Positions 1 to 10,654 of a stretch of 64,000 bases of DNA are shown here, in pieces. Below the pieces are notes generated by a model. That model worked only from the letters and a program-made list of their open reading frames with translations. It did not search any database and was not told where the DNA came from. Origin of the DNA: Yarrowia lipolytica. Its lineage: Eukaryota > Ascomycota > Dipodascomycetes > Dipodascales. Each line of letters begins with the position of its first letter. Position 1 is the stretch's first letter. Location of the stretch: contig NC_090770.1 of the NCBI RefSeq assembly GCF_001761485.1, positions 1,178,001 to 1,242,000 of the forward strand, read 5' to 3'. The translations under genes were made by a program, and so were the position numbers.

Positions 1-1190
1 GGCAGAGGCTGAGGAGGTTGCATCAACGATGGAGGAGGCTCGAATGCTGGTTACTTGCTCGAAAAAATCTCCGTCCGAGTTGATAAGGATCTCTGTGCCA
101 ACAATGGATCCAGAAACAGTGTTGGTGGAGATTGGAGTGCGTGTCACTTGAACAAACAGGTTTCCATTGGTGCCAGTGAGGATTTCCGTACCTTCTCTGT
201 ATCCTGGGACAATGTTTGTGGAAACAATGCTACCGGAGGAACGAGTTGAAAAGATAGGCAGGCTTGAAACACTGGTTACCTGCTCATAGAAGTCACCGTG
301 GGGATTGGTGAGTGTCTCAGTACCAGAAGATTCTCCTAAGACAGTGTTTGTCGAGACCACAGTGCGCGTTACCTGCTCATAGAAGTTGCCTTTACTATCG
401 ATGAGGGTTTCTGTGCCAGCAGTCAGACCTAGAACAATGTTTGTGGAGACGGGAACATTGGTAACTACTTCATAGAAACTGCCATTAGTGTACTGAAGAG
501 TCGCGGTTCCAGCCGTGTGGCCCGGAACCACTGTTGTTGACCCAGGGATGACAGTAGCCCGAACATAGAACCCACCATCAGTGTTTCGCAGAGTTTCAGT
601 TCCTGCTGTATGGCCTGGCACGACCGTTGTTGACGTGGGGACGACGGTTACCTGCTCATAGAAGCTGCCATTGTGGTTGACAAGGGTGGCAGTTCCTGGT
701 ATCAATCCAGGAACGGTGTTGGTAGAGACAGGAACACTCGGGACTCGCTCGTAGAAGCCGCCATCGCTGTTTCGAATAGTGGCAGTTCCAACAATATGGC
801 CTGGCACGACCGTTGTTGACATGGGGACGACGGTTACCTGCTCATAGAAACTCCCATTGCGATTGACGAGGGTTTCCGTGCCAGTGACTAAACCCGGAAC
901 AGTGATGGTTGACACAGGAACGAGCGTGACCACTTCATAAAATCCGCCGTCAGCATCCGTAAGAGTCGCAGTTCCAGCTGTGTGGCCTGGCACGGTGGTT
1001 GTCGAGGCAGGAACAACTACAACCTCATTGTAGAAGTTTCCCTGAGAATTTACCAGGGTTCGTGTTCCAGCAGACAATCCAGGGATAGTGTTGGTGGAAA
1101 CAGGAACTTTGGTAATCTCCACATGGTAGCGACCACCGCTGGAGATTGTGGTGGTTCCAGCTTTGGTACCAGGAACGACAGTTGTGGTGG
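1..1190 (-). repeat. Coding minisatellite, about 93-bp unit
   Basis: Successive 93-bp units encode the 31-residue repeat of the surface protein. Two alternating subtypes can be seen, one with PGH and the other with PGL after the STT/STN block. This suggests expansion by a two-unit block. Confidence 0.8.
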
Positions 1191-1740
1191 TGATCGAGGC
1201 AAGGGGGATACACTTTCCAGCGGGGGGCCAGTTGTTGACCACCGTGACTTGTTCTTGGGTCTCCTTCCATCTAGCAGCCTGCTGGGCGGCGTACATCTTG
1301 TACACCTGGTTGATGGCTTCGTTGTACTGCGCAAGAGTGTACGGGGGAGAGCCGGATCTCGAAAGCCAGTATTTAATGGCATACGGATCACGCATGGGGG
1401 CATAGACACTGAGCACATCGTACCAATTCGGAGGGTCACAGAAATAGGGATAGACGTAGTAGGCAAAGTCCTGCTGCTTCTGGAGATCCTCCAGAACAAA
1501 GGAGTTTCCGAGGTTTCGGGCGTCACTCTTGATCTTCTCTCTGTCGACATTTGGGGTGATGTTTGTCTGCCCATTTGCGTTGGCTACTTCCTTAGCAGCG
1601 GCCACAAGCTGTTTGATCAGGTCATCAGCATCCTGAGTCAATAGACGAGGTGGAATGTGTTGACGGATGTTTTCGTCACTGGTGATAGTAGCATGCACCG
1701 TGGTGGCGAGCAGTCCTAGCAAGATGTGAGATATCTTCAT
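1..1740 (-). CDS. Secreted tandem-repeat cell-surface protein (adhesin/flocculin-like), 3' end cut by window edge
   Basis: The minus strand is open from an ATG at 1738-1740 to the left edge, 580 codons with no stop. The first 17 or so residues (MKISHILLGLLATTVHA) form a classic signal peptide with an Ala-X-Ala-like end. A unique domain of about 160 residues follows, rich in Tyr and Trp, with one Cys in YPYFCDPPNW and another near GKCIPL. From about 1200 down to 1 there are about a dozen imperfect repeats of 31 residues (93 bp) with the core VPVSTNTVPGL, then GT.TL, then NG.FYEQVT. Thr/Ser/Val-rich repeats behind a signal peptide are typical of yeast wall adhesins and flocculins, which usually end in a GPI signal; that end is outside the window. 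A TATA-like box lies about 70 bp upstream. Role in adhesion is inferred from architecture; no family domain is recognised. Confidence 0.85.
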   Translation of the reverse strand, partial: MKISHILLGLLATTVHATITSDENIRQHIPPRLLTQDADDLIKQLVAAAKEVANANGQTNITPNVDREKIKSDARNLGNSFVLEDLQKQQDFAYYVYPYFCDPPNWYDVLSVYAPMRDPYAIKYWLSRSGSPPYTLAQYNEAINQVYKMYAAQQAARWKETQEQVTVVNNWPPAGKCIPLASITTTTVVPGTKAGTTTISSGGRYHVEITKVPVSTNTIPGLSAGTRTLVNSQGNFYNEVVVVPASTTTVPGHTAGTATLTDADGGFYEVVTLVPVSTITVPGLVTGTETLVNRNGSFYEQVTVVPMSTTVVPGHIVGTATIRNSDGGFYERVPSVPVSTNTVPGLIPGTATLVNHNGSFYEQVTVVPTSTTVVPGHTAGTETLRNTDGGFYVRATVIPGSTTVVPGHTAGTATLQYTNGSFYEVVTNVPVSTNIVLGLTAGTETLIDSKGNFYEQVTRTVVSTNTVLGESSGTETLTNPHGDFYEQVTSVSSLPIFSTRSSGSIVSTNIVPGYREGTEILTGTNGNLFVQVTRTPISTNTVSGSIVGTEILINSDGDFFEQVTSIRASSIVDATSSASA

Positions 1741-1807
1741 GATCACTCAGTTGGTGGGAGGGGGGGGATTGTTTGGTGGTCTACCATTGTCGTCGGGTTT
1801 GGTACAG

Positions 1808-1816
1808 TATATATAA
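1808..1816 (-). promoter_or_regulatory. TATA-like box of the surface-protein gene
   Basis: TATATATAA on the plus strand (an AT box on both strands) lies about 68 bp upstream of the ATG at 1740. The distance suits a yeast TATA element. Confidence 0.4.
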
Positions 1817-1892
1817 TCGACTGTGCCCTTTTGTCCGTTTCAAGAGACATCCGGAGTTGGGGTTTGGATCTACAACCTGCATACTGCTAGCA

Positions 1893-2100
1893 CAGATTTC
1901 TGGGCCCATAGCAAAGTGAGGCACTATCCCGGCAAGATTTCTGGGCCCATAGCAAAGTGAGGCACTATCCCGGCAAGTGATCCCCCACCCCGGCAAGTGA
2001 GCCACCATCCCGGAAAGTGAGCCACCATCCCGGCAAGTGATCCCGCACCCCGGCAAGTGAGCCACCATCCCGGAAAGTGAGCCACCATCCCGGCTAGTAG
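1893..2100. repeat. Minisatellite upstream of the surface-protein gene
   Basis: Repeated units of about 20-22 bp contain the core AGTGAGCCACCATCCCGG and the variant AGTGATCCCCCACCCCGG. They are preceded by two copies of a block of about 46 bp beginning ATTTCTGGGCCCATAG. The open minus-strand frame across it looks like a by-product of the repeat. Confidence 0.8.
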
Positions 2101-2159
2101 CTGATGTCCAAACCGACCACCGTGGCAAGTGTTCCTGCCTCTGATCCTGTCTCATGTTG

Positions 2160-5100
2160 ATATCTCGCCATTGCTTTATGTCCCGCTCACCCGTTCTCTA
2201 TCGGGCAAGTTGGTCAGTCCAATTCCAGGCTAAGGTAAGGGTGAGCGATGCACATAACAAAAGGACTTTAGGCCCGGTTAGCAGAAGTGCTAGGAGTTCA
2301 GTGGTGATTAACATTTAATACTGGGTCTAAATGTTCACAGCGACTGGCGAAGAATGTCATGTCTGATGGAGATGGTTTAGACATAAGCGGTGGAGCGGGT
2401 GTGTTTGTCATCTTCAGGGTTTCTTCGTTTCCCCTGATGCTGCTCGAGCGACTGTCGAACGGGGGTTGTCCATGAAAGCGGGAGATTGTGCGTTTGGCGG
2501 ATATCAGCAGCGGCGCTAGGCCTTAGTGAGAATGTTAGGTGAGTGGATCTGATCTATGATTGTTGAATGGGCGTTCCTGGAGTGGGCAGAACGCCTCTTT
2601 CGCTATTTGAGGGGCATGTTTCGTGCGAATTGGCCAAATTAAGCAAGAAATTCAGTGAAGAATCATTCGATGAAGAAAATTGGACGAAGAAAATGGAAAA
2701 TAAAAATAAAAAATGAAAAATGAAAAATGAAAATAAATGAAAATAATGTTGCAAATTCTAAAATGTGAATGATTTGGAAAACATTCAAATGAGCTGGAAA
2801 AATACTGAAAAGACTTGAAAAAAACGTGACTGACCTAAGATCGCGAATATCTCGACCCAAAAAACTCGTTGAGATGGTCTCGGACACTAATTTCGTCAAG
2901 TGTTTGAGGCCGTACGGCATCATCCAGACTAAAATACGACTTTGTGGGGGGAAATACAACTTTTTGGGGAGGGCTATTCGTGAAAAGGTGGGCTGTTTGA
3001 CGCAAGGGTGAGGCTGTGCTATCAGCAGCAACTCTGGACCTTTTGTGTATCATTATATTGGGTGAATGCCCCGATCTTGCTTACTGTTCTGTTTATTACT
3101 GTGCTGGGGGTATCTTCACATTCCGCACTATTTGGCAGATTGGGAAATTTCAAGGGCGGTGCTATTTTGAGGGGTTTTATTACTGCAAAGGGTCTTTATA
3201 ATATCTATTTTGTTTTTATTATTACATTATTATTATTATTAATATTAAATCCAATGGGACCAATTACTAATACAACACATAATTGAACTTGCAAAAGACC
3301 AACAGAAGCTGATGATAAAACTCCATCATGGCCACAATTACTTGAAAATCCTTCAATAAATAATCGGGTCTAACAGCCTCCATTGTGATATTGAAAAATG
3401 AGGAACGGACTTCGACTGAATTTGAATATGGAATGAAATGAAACTTGGACTGAACTCGGAATGAACTTGAATTTTGGAATCAACTCGGAAGGAACTTGGA
3501 ATAACTTGTAAAGACTAGAGTAAAGGAAACAATTTCCACGGTACTCAAATTCCACAATACTCACCGGTAATATGGTACGGTAACAGCTAGACTACTGTAA
3601 GGGATTGCTGGTGAGCCATCAGAGTTCACGCTACTGTATGTACTGTAGTCCAATTTTCCTGATTAGGGGGGTGGTATCATCGGGATCTGGAGTTGATGAA
3701 AGGAGAAACGTCATGGGACTCCACAACTCCCCTCAAATCAGCTCAATTGACTTCATTTTAGCATACCATTCAAACAAAAGTCCATTCTTGTCTGTTGGGT
3801 TCGCTCTGGGTCAGCCGATACAAAACCGACTAAAGTCCCCTCTCAGGCAACTAATCACCAAGGTTGTAACTAGCGACCTGAATCGAGCACCTACAAGTGC
3901 GATACGGTAGTCTCAGACTATCGACACGTACATCGGAGCGACTAGTTCTGTTGTGGAGGTCTGTCTACATCTTGCTTCACACAGACAACTGATTTTTTTG
4001 GTTGAGGCGGACATCGCCGATCCAAGTCCTCGGAGATTCGTAGCAGACTTGTACTAGTATCCATCTACTCGTCGATCCCCTCGGAATATGTTTCAACTTG
4101 GCCTTGGTAGTGTGCCCAACTTCATCTAGCGAGTAGTAGTGTTGTAGCGATGAAATATGCCGGTTCGCCGGAATGAAGCACACTACATAGATCGGCGCAT
4201 AACCCCAATGGACTCAATTGGTGCACTGTACATCGACAAGCTGATTGTTGACGGTGGCTGAAAAAGTATTCACTGTACTTGTAGCAACTCCGACGAGTTT
4301 TGTGTTTCAATGTTGCTCTGTTGGAGGTCAACAATTGTTCAAACCATGAACCAGCATCCCCAATATTGCTGAGATTGAAAGTCGGGATCTACTGGTCACC
4401 ACATGCGTTTGCGGTACAGTCAACGGCATCAACTAACAAAGAGCTATTAGCCAACATTATAGCACCTGTTTTACCCCATATCCCCAACGTGATGTGCACT
4501 TGTTGGTTTCAACACCAGCGAGTGTGTGAGAACTAGCACCATGTCAATAGTACCAGGCTGAATACCTGCTGATTCTGTCATTCGTGAATGCAATGAACCG
4601 ACGAAGGGGAATTCCGAGCAGGCCGTAGGGTGGTTTGATCATGATTTGGCGAGTCACCATCCCATGGGTGAAGAGGATTGTTCAAAACAACACAGATTGA
4701 CCACATTCCTCTCAGATATAGAAACTTGTAGTACACGCTCAGTACAGAAGACAAGACACCATTAGTGCAGGGCCAGTTCGAGCCCCCCCCCCCCCCCCCC
4801 CCCCCCCCACCCCCCATGCATCCTTTTGGGAAGCTAACAACGCGTTGAAATTCTGCTGCAAATTGTCGTCGTTATGTGAGGAGATGTAGATGGACACAAC
4901 AGGTGGAGAAGGCACCTTAGAAGACGTGCTGATACAGATACATAGTTGTAAAACACTGTCGATGCTCGCGAACAATGAGAATAGTCGATCGATCTACCGA
5001 CTTTCTCCATCTGTCACTCCAAGACCTTTGCGGTTGAATCGTCTCAGGACCATTATAGCACCCTGGCAGCCAAAAAAGTGTGCTCCTACTCATAGGTATG

Positions 5101-5635
5101 GTCCTGTATCGTCGTACGAGGGTCGGTATGGGACTGGTGAACGGTAGTTGACCTATAGCGGTGCTCACCCCACCATGGACAGGGTATGTCCATTTATCCT
5201 CGCTGAGTCCCGAACTTGATACCAATCAGAGCTGCCCTGTTATTAGCAATACCCGAATGTGCGTATTGACCAATATAATGGCAAGAGCGTTGAAATAACC
5301 AGCAACCGTCAACAACACTAGAACACCGCCAAATATAGACCTCTTCGTGGCCTACAAGGATCGACCAGGTACATTATTGGAACTCATTTATTAGCGAACA
5401 TGATGAGCTGAGGTTGGTGGTGGTGATATCGTTTAACAGAAACGGAGATGGGCAGACAGTACCGATGTAGGGAGAACTGAGTCGATTAATGAAAAGAAGT
5501 GAACGACACATCTCGATTAAAACAGTACATGTTAGTATGTACTGTCATATTAGTATCGCCCTTGGTTTGTAGCCTGAAACAGTGATAAAAACATCTCTGA
5601 TGCCTTATTAGGTATCAACCTCGTCTCTGGCAATG
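2160..5635. other. Gene-poor region with simple sequence, no supported gene
   Basis: Only short overlapping frames occur, none with a recognisable domain. It holds an A-rich run of AAAATGAAAA type units (2690-2745), an AT-rich block (3200-3370), a Gly/Pro-coding poly-C tract (4783-4815) and GGAACTTGGA-like degenerate repeats (3400-3510). I see nothing else that can be named. Confidence 0.5.
4783..4815. repeat. Poly-C tract
   Basis: Twenty-six C in a row (4783-4808), one A, then six more C. It makes a poly-Gly frame on the minus strand that has no other support as a gene. Confidence 0.9.
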
Positions 5636-7432
5636 CTACTTCTGTTGGTGAGAAACCTGCGAGAAGCCACGAGACTTATTTCCATCAATAATCTTGGCTT
5701 TACCAAGAGGGCCTCTGACCTTTGAAGTTACACTCCCCCCTCTCGAACGAATTCTGTACTTTGACTGCATATTACGCACCATGGCAACTGCTGCGTCCGC
5801 CGAGTAAACAGGAGTCCCCGCAGGTGTGCGGGCATTTGAGAGAAGTTGCATTGAACCTGTAGTCGAATCTCCGGTCTTAGTGTTTGGATCATCTTTGAGC
5901 GCCGGTTGTCGATCCACCCTGCCAGCAGGTTTGGTTTCGACTGGAGTAATTTTCACTAGAGATGATTCGAAACTGGTCTTAGATGAGTTAGCCACACGAT
6001 GCATATACAGAAGCAATTCGAGCCAACGTGATAGGGGATGTCTACTTTTAGTTTCGGAAGAAACATGATGCAAAAAGTAGCTTGCTGAAAGATTCAGAGT
6101 GCGATGAAGCTCTTCCTGAACATCCTCCTCCAAATGATCCACCACTTCATGCTGAGCCGTCGTGTTGCCAGCTATCATATCCAAGTAAGGAGAAATGTTT
6201 AGTCGGTCCCAGCTGCGTTGGTCTGTCAGAGAAATTGAGGTCCCTTTACCAGGTATGGCAAAGCTCAATTTGCATGGCGTGTTCTTCATGTTAGCTCTAC
6301 CCGGGTAATACGAACGAGGCCAAGTCATGTGGAATTTCCTTTCGAGCAAGTCTCCAAAAGACGACGCCAATATGTATTCCCAGCAGGCAGCGGGGCCCCT
6401 TTCGGTATAGAAGGATAAATTCTGGTCAACCTTGAGCTTTTGTAGTGCCGTTTCCAGTCTCTCTGTGATCTCCAGAAAGGTCCCGGCGAGTGTCGCTGGC
6501 AAGTCGCAAAAGATATCTTCGCCCTCGGTCGTGTAGATGCAAAAACGCGTGTTAAGAGGTGGAAGCCCCTGTACAACGTCCTGAAGAAGGATCACGAGCG
6601 ATGCATGTTGCTGTCCACGGTCCCAAGAATTGACACAAATCATGAAGGCTGGCTGATTGTGTTTTCTCACAAAAAGATCGATATGGTTGCGCATATATCG
6701 GCTGATTGCCCCAAGACTTTGCTGCTCTCGTTGGAACGGAGAGGTGAAAGCGAGAGCTCCAGTGGCAGCATCAATGAATAAGACGGTGTACAGTCGATGA
6801 GAATCATCTTCAATAAAGTGATCTTGTGGCAATCGATACAGCGCAAAGTAGACCACTCCAGCCCCGACTTTGGGGTGAGCGAACGCTTTATGTTCATGGA
6901 GATGGTCAAAAATCTCCCTCCAAATTTCCGTCCGCTTCTCAGAAAGTCTGGACTCGTTTGCTGCTGCGTACTTCAATTGTTCTTGTCGCGTCTTACTATT
7001 GCCCAAGTCAACATTGTAGTCGAGGCCCATGGGATAAAGACTCCAAGCAACAACTTGCTCTATCGTGGACTGGGAAATGCCGTGGATATGGAAGGTATCC
7101 ACCAATGAGGTTGCGATTTCAAGGGCGTCTGCTGTGTAGTCCAGGAGAATGTGGGCTGCCAGGATCACCCAAGGAACAGCATCCCGGGCCAAATTTACCC
7201 TCGTAACCTCTTCACCTAGAGTAATGTCCTTGAGCTCGTCCGTCCAGATATGTGACACCATTCTTTTCGCCATAAATCTCCTGTTGACCATGATGTGGAC
7301 TTGCGGCTTGACCGACTCTACCAGCTTGGCCGACCAATCATTGAAGAGGTAGGAATAGCGCCGGTGGACATCTAACTGATCGGGGAGTCCAACGGCATTG
7401 TAGCACCGCTGAATGTACTGTTTCGCGTCCAT
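5636..7432 (-). CDS. Hypothetical protein, 598 aa, family not recognised
   Basis: A clean 598-codon frame starts at the ATG at 7430-7432. I recognise no family. The N-terminal two thirds look globular, with regular hydrophobic spacing and many Trp/Tyr/Phe. One hydrophobic stretch near residues 85-105 (DAVPWVILAAHILLDYTADA) may be a buried helix rather than a membrane span. The last 130 or so residues are polar, Ser/Thr/Lys-rich and probably disordered, ending in basic residues. No signal peptide and no metal or nucleotide motif is seen. It stands alone between repeat-rich segments, with codon use like the neighbouring genes. That points to a real but lineage-restricted gene. Confidence 0.65.
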   Translation of the reverse strand: MDAKQYIQRCYNAVGLPDQLDVHRRYSYLFNDWSAKLVESVKPQVHIMVNRRFMAKRMVSHIWTDELKDITLGEEVTRVNLARDAVPWVILAAHILLDYTADALEIATSLVDTFHIHGISQSTIEQVVAWSLYPMGLDYNVDLGNSKTRQEQLKYAAANESRLSEKRTEIWREIFDHLHEHKAFAHPKVGAGVVYFALYRLPQDHFIEDDSHRLYTVLFIDAATGALAFTSPFQREQQSLGAISRYMRNHIDLFVRKHNQPAFMICVNSWDRGQQHASLVILLQDVVQGLPPLNTRFCIYTTEGEDIFCDLPATLAGTFLEITERLETALQKLKVDQNLSFYTERGPAACWEYILASSFGDLLERKFHMTWPRSYYPGRANMKNTPCKLSFAIPGKGTSISLTDQRSWDRLNISPYLDMIAGNTTAQHEVVDHLEEDVQEELHRTLNLSASYFLHHVSSETKSRHPLSRWLELLLYMHRVANSSKTSFESSLVKITPVETKPAGRVDRQPALKDDPNTKTGDSTTGSMQLLSNARTPAGTPVYSADAAVAMVRNMQSKYRIRSRGGSVTSKVRGPLGKAKIIDGNKSRGFSQVSHQQK

Positions 7433-7571
7433 GTCGGTCGTTCACGTGGGGTTTACGTGTCGGAAGGCCAAACACTACAATGCGGAGTTGCAACACGTTG
7501 TGATGGCGTCTCTGATTGCAGCGACAGAGCTGGTTGGAGGCGTGTGGCTCTGGCAGTTGGAGTGATGACAA

Positions 7572-8160
7572 GGTTCAGACAAGACCAAGTATAGATCGAC
7601 GATTCTGTTGAAGCCCGCGAAACCTGGGTTTCGGATGTATATATTAGGTGATTAAGTATTGTCCAGTTATGGCAGAGGTTACGAAGCCAGGGAGACTTTC
7701 AGAAACACATCTCGGGGACATCATAGTTTTTGTTTTGTTTTTCGCTTTCGATTATGTTTAACAAGATGTCAACAAATGTAAACTAAATATCAACAAGATT
7801 TTGGTAGATAATCAACTGATCTCTACTAAGGTTACCTAATCTTAACCAATGTCAACTAATGTCAGCTAGTGTCAACCAAGTGTAGACACACTTGAGAGCC
7901 AGAGGAGATCAACCACTAGAGAATGGGCATTGGACTTTGAGGAAGCCGGCCAACATCCGTGACAATTGCCAGAGTCCCGGTCTGATCTCATTGTGTATAT
8001 TTTACACAATTTTTTAATATATTTTTTAATTTTTTAACTTTTTCAGTTCGAATTAAAATAATAAAAAAGCGTCGCCCATGATCCACAGCTCTTACGCTTC
8101 GATGTATTGAAGAGGGTTCTCGACATATTGACCAATGGGATTGATGAATGATGATGGTAA
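7572..8160. other. Spacer with degenerate CTAA-rich repeats
   Basis: Upstream of the orphan gene lies a spacer with a TATATATTA box (7638-7646). At 7780-7890 there are degenerate repeats around GTCAACTAATGTCA. No gene is supported. Confidence 0.4.
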
Positions 8161-8163
8161 GGA

Positions 8164-8385
8164 CAAGACTTGAACGCCTGAACGACGACGACTGAACGAC
8201 GACGACTGAACGCCTGAATGACGACGACTGAACGCCTGAACGACGACGACTGAACGACGACGACTGAACGCCTGAATGACGACGACTGAACGCCTGAATG
8301 ACTTTTTTCGACTGAACGACGACGACTTTTGTGCGACCTCTGTACGACCTCTGTACGACCTCTATACGACCTCTGTACGACGATT
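8164..8385. repeat. Minisatellite of GACGACGACTGAACGCCT units
   Basis: Interleaved copies of GACGACGACTGAAC and GCCTGAATGAC fill 8164-8335. Five copies of a TGTACGACCTC unit of about 12 bp follow to 8385. Confidence 0.8.
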
Positions 8386-9139
8386 CATCTGATCCGCTTA
8401 CTGTACCCACAACAAAACCACTGTACTCATAAGTCGCTGCTCAACACTCGACAGCTATTGTCAATCAATACTGTGCTCCACTTCTCCACAAAACTCAACC
8501 ACCCCATCGCAAACATGAATCAAAGTGGACACCTCTCGTCAACCCCCTTTCAAGGACGTGATTGAGTGGTCCACACTCCCATGACGAACTGCTGGTCAGA
8601 ATGGGCCAGATGGTGGACCAGAAACCTGACAGGGTACACAGAATTGCCCAGCTCGAGTCCAAGCTCGATCAGCCAGTCGAGTTTCTCACTGAACCACTTC
8701 CGGCGTTGTTGAAAGACTTTCCCGAAATTGCTGTCCGTCGAAAAGTGCATTACAGTGCCTGGCATCAAACCAATGGGAAAAGCTGGAGATCAGTATGAAG
8801 GTCATTGCTAGTTGACAAACACACTGAATTGGTCTCTATTCGGTCGAATCATCACCTACAGCACCATACTTGTCCTCAAAATTCTATATTGCTCAGATGA
8901 TTCCTGACCTCATAGATGACCAGTGTTTTACCCCTGTCTTCCAACGGTACCTTCAGCTGTTCCGCTGTTGAGAATCTGATCGAAGAGCGCGACTTCTCAA
9001 CAGAAAAGCTGGTTTCAAACAAACCCCATGAAACCATACATCATATTAACGCGATCTGGACTTGGGTATTTGATCCAAATTGCCCATGGAGTACAAGTCC
9101 GACCGTTATCAAATCTTTGACTACCTCTACAACTCTCTG
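8386..9139. other. Short open frames, possible decayed gene
   Basis: Plus-strand frames at 8514, 8562 and 8916 have protein-like composition but are short and lie in different frames. They may be the remains of one gene. No homology is recognised. Just downstream, CTGCTAACAG at 9137-9146 matches the yeast branchpoint-plus-acceptor pattern on the plus strand, but no matching exon could be built. Confidence 0.25.
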
Positions 9140-9636
9140 CTAACAGCTCTGACAGGATGCATAGAACCAGGGGGAAGAAGCACCCGGAACAGTAGCAGCA
9201 GCGGAGACAGGGACTCGTCGAGGAAGCACGTCATCGTACTTCTTCACTCCTCCTGAGGAAACAGCAGTTGTCAAAGTAATTGTATTCTTTAGAGCAGCCT
9301 CCTCCCCCTTCTGAATCTGGCTCAGAGACTTGGCGGGAGCAGAAACCACAGAATCAGTGGCCCAATTGGACTTGAGAGAGGGCCCATCTCGGGAAGCAGG
9401 CCGAGGGTGGATGGAATCATAAGTCTCTGGCCCTTATCAACGACTACAAAACCAACCTCAAAATCGGAGACAACCTCTTCAAACCGACGCCCTGGGCCCC
9501 CAACAGACAATAGGGGAAAAACCTGAACCTCATCTGCCAGTCTAAACCCCCCCACCGCAGCTACTATCGCCAAACACCATGTTGCGAGAAGTTTCGGCTG
9601 AAATTTCGGCTGAAACAACACTATGAACAACCCCAA
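9140..9636 (-). pseudogene. Possible small secreted protein in two frames
   Basis: A minus-strand frame from 9636 begins with a basic then hydrophobic stretch like a signal peptide (LLATWCLAIVAAVGGFRLA). It stays open to 9322. A second frame, 9349-9140, overlaps its end and continues with protein-like sequence ending in ASCQSC. The pair looks like one gene of about 165 codons with a frame change near 9330-9360, from either a frameshift or a short intron. No family is recognised. Confidence 0.3.
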
Positions 9637-9713
9637 AACTTCGGATCCAAAGACATTGTGAACAATGGGGGTTGTAATAATGGAAAATACGTGATGATAC
9701 TTTCATCATCGAA

Positions 9714-9812
9714 CACAGGTCATGTGATATTCAAGATACAGGTCATGTGATACTCAAGATACAGGTCATGTGATACTCAACATACAGGTCATGTGATACT
9801 CAAGATACAGGT
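9714..9812. repeat. Four tandem copies of a 23-bp unit
   Basis: The unit is ACAGGTCATGTGATACTCAAGAT with one or two changes per copy. Each copy contains CATGTG, an E-box-like hexamer. Confidence 0.85.
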
Positions 9813-9915
9813 ACATTCTGTACGCATGTGACGTAAAGACTCCGCTCTTGTTAATGCTTACATAACACCTGAGGAATACCCACCAAAAAAGCATTCAACG
9901 CCCCGCGATACAAAA

Positions 9916-9999
9916 AGGTCGTGCCCGGAATCGAACCGGGGTTATTGGAAATCAACAGCTAGTCAGAATCCAAGGTGATAACCGCTACACTACACAACC
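9916..9999 (-). tRNA. tRNA-Gln (CUG) with a 12-nt intron
   Basis: The reverse complement folds as a tRNA. The acceptor is GGTTGTG/CACGACC, the D arm GTGTAGCGGTTATCAC, the anticodon stem TTGGA/TCCAA and the T arm CCCGG-TTCGATT-CCGGG. Nineteen bases sit between the anticodon stem halves, which is a 7-base loop plus a 12-base intron in the usual place after base 37. The anticodon read is CTG. CCA is not encoded. The mature length would be 72 nt. Confidence 0.9.
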
Positions 10000-10394
10000 G
10001 TTGAGGACTAGGAGGGTGTATTTTCTATTTGAATGAGAAAAAGTGGTTTTCAAATTTTTTGTTAGATCGATCTTCAAGGGCGGATGCAGAAGGCACTTAC
10101 AATAGTAAGCAGCAAGTAACTGGTCCGGTACTTGGTTGGGTCAGCACCGATCTCGCTTCGGCGTCTTGTGTCTGTTTTTTTTTCTGTTTTTGCCTTAATA
10201 GCAGAGTAACGATACCCTCTGAGACAGCCTTCGTAAGTAACAACCCGAATAACAGCTAATCATATGAATATACAGCTCATGTGTTTCAAAACAATCAATA
10301 CATTCAATTATATATCCCACCCAACATCCCATAGAATGCCTTATCCCACCTCCGGCATTCTTTCCACTGTCCCTGGAGGATGTGATTGAGGAGA

Positions 10395-10605
10395 CCACAA
10401 AACCCGAGGGTTCGAGCGCTTTCTCCCTCGTACAAATAGGTGATTGAGAACGAGGGTTCCAACGCTTTCTCCCTCACACACGGGTGTGATTGAGAAGACA
10501 GTGCCACCAGAAGGCTACAGTGTTTTCTCCCTCACACACGGGTGTGATTGAGAAGACCAAATAAACCAAAGGTTCCAGTGATTTCTCCCTCACACACACT
10601 CCAAC
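10395..10605. repeat. About 57-bp tandem repeats with CTTTCTCCCTC core
   Basis: Four imperfect units each contain a GGTTCCA-like start, CTTTCTCCCTC, CACACGGGTGTG and TGATTGAGAAGAC. The CACACGGGTGTG dodecamer is nearly self-complementary. Confidence 0.7.
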
Positions 10606-10654
10606 CATCAACAATCCACGGCCTACGGCCTCCCACCACCCCTCATCTTCCACC

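Noticed and set aside
8164-8385. Possible CRISPR-like array
   Set aside because: Units are contiguous without unique spacers and the host is a eukaryote. It is a minisatellite.
9137-9160. Plus-strand splice acceptor CTGCTAACAG
   Set aside because: Good motif, but no open exon follows and no donor with an ATG exon was found upstream.
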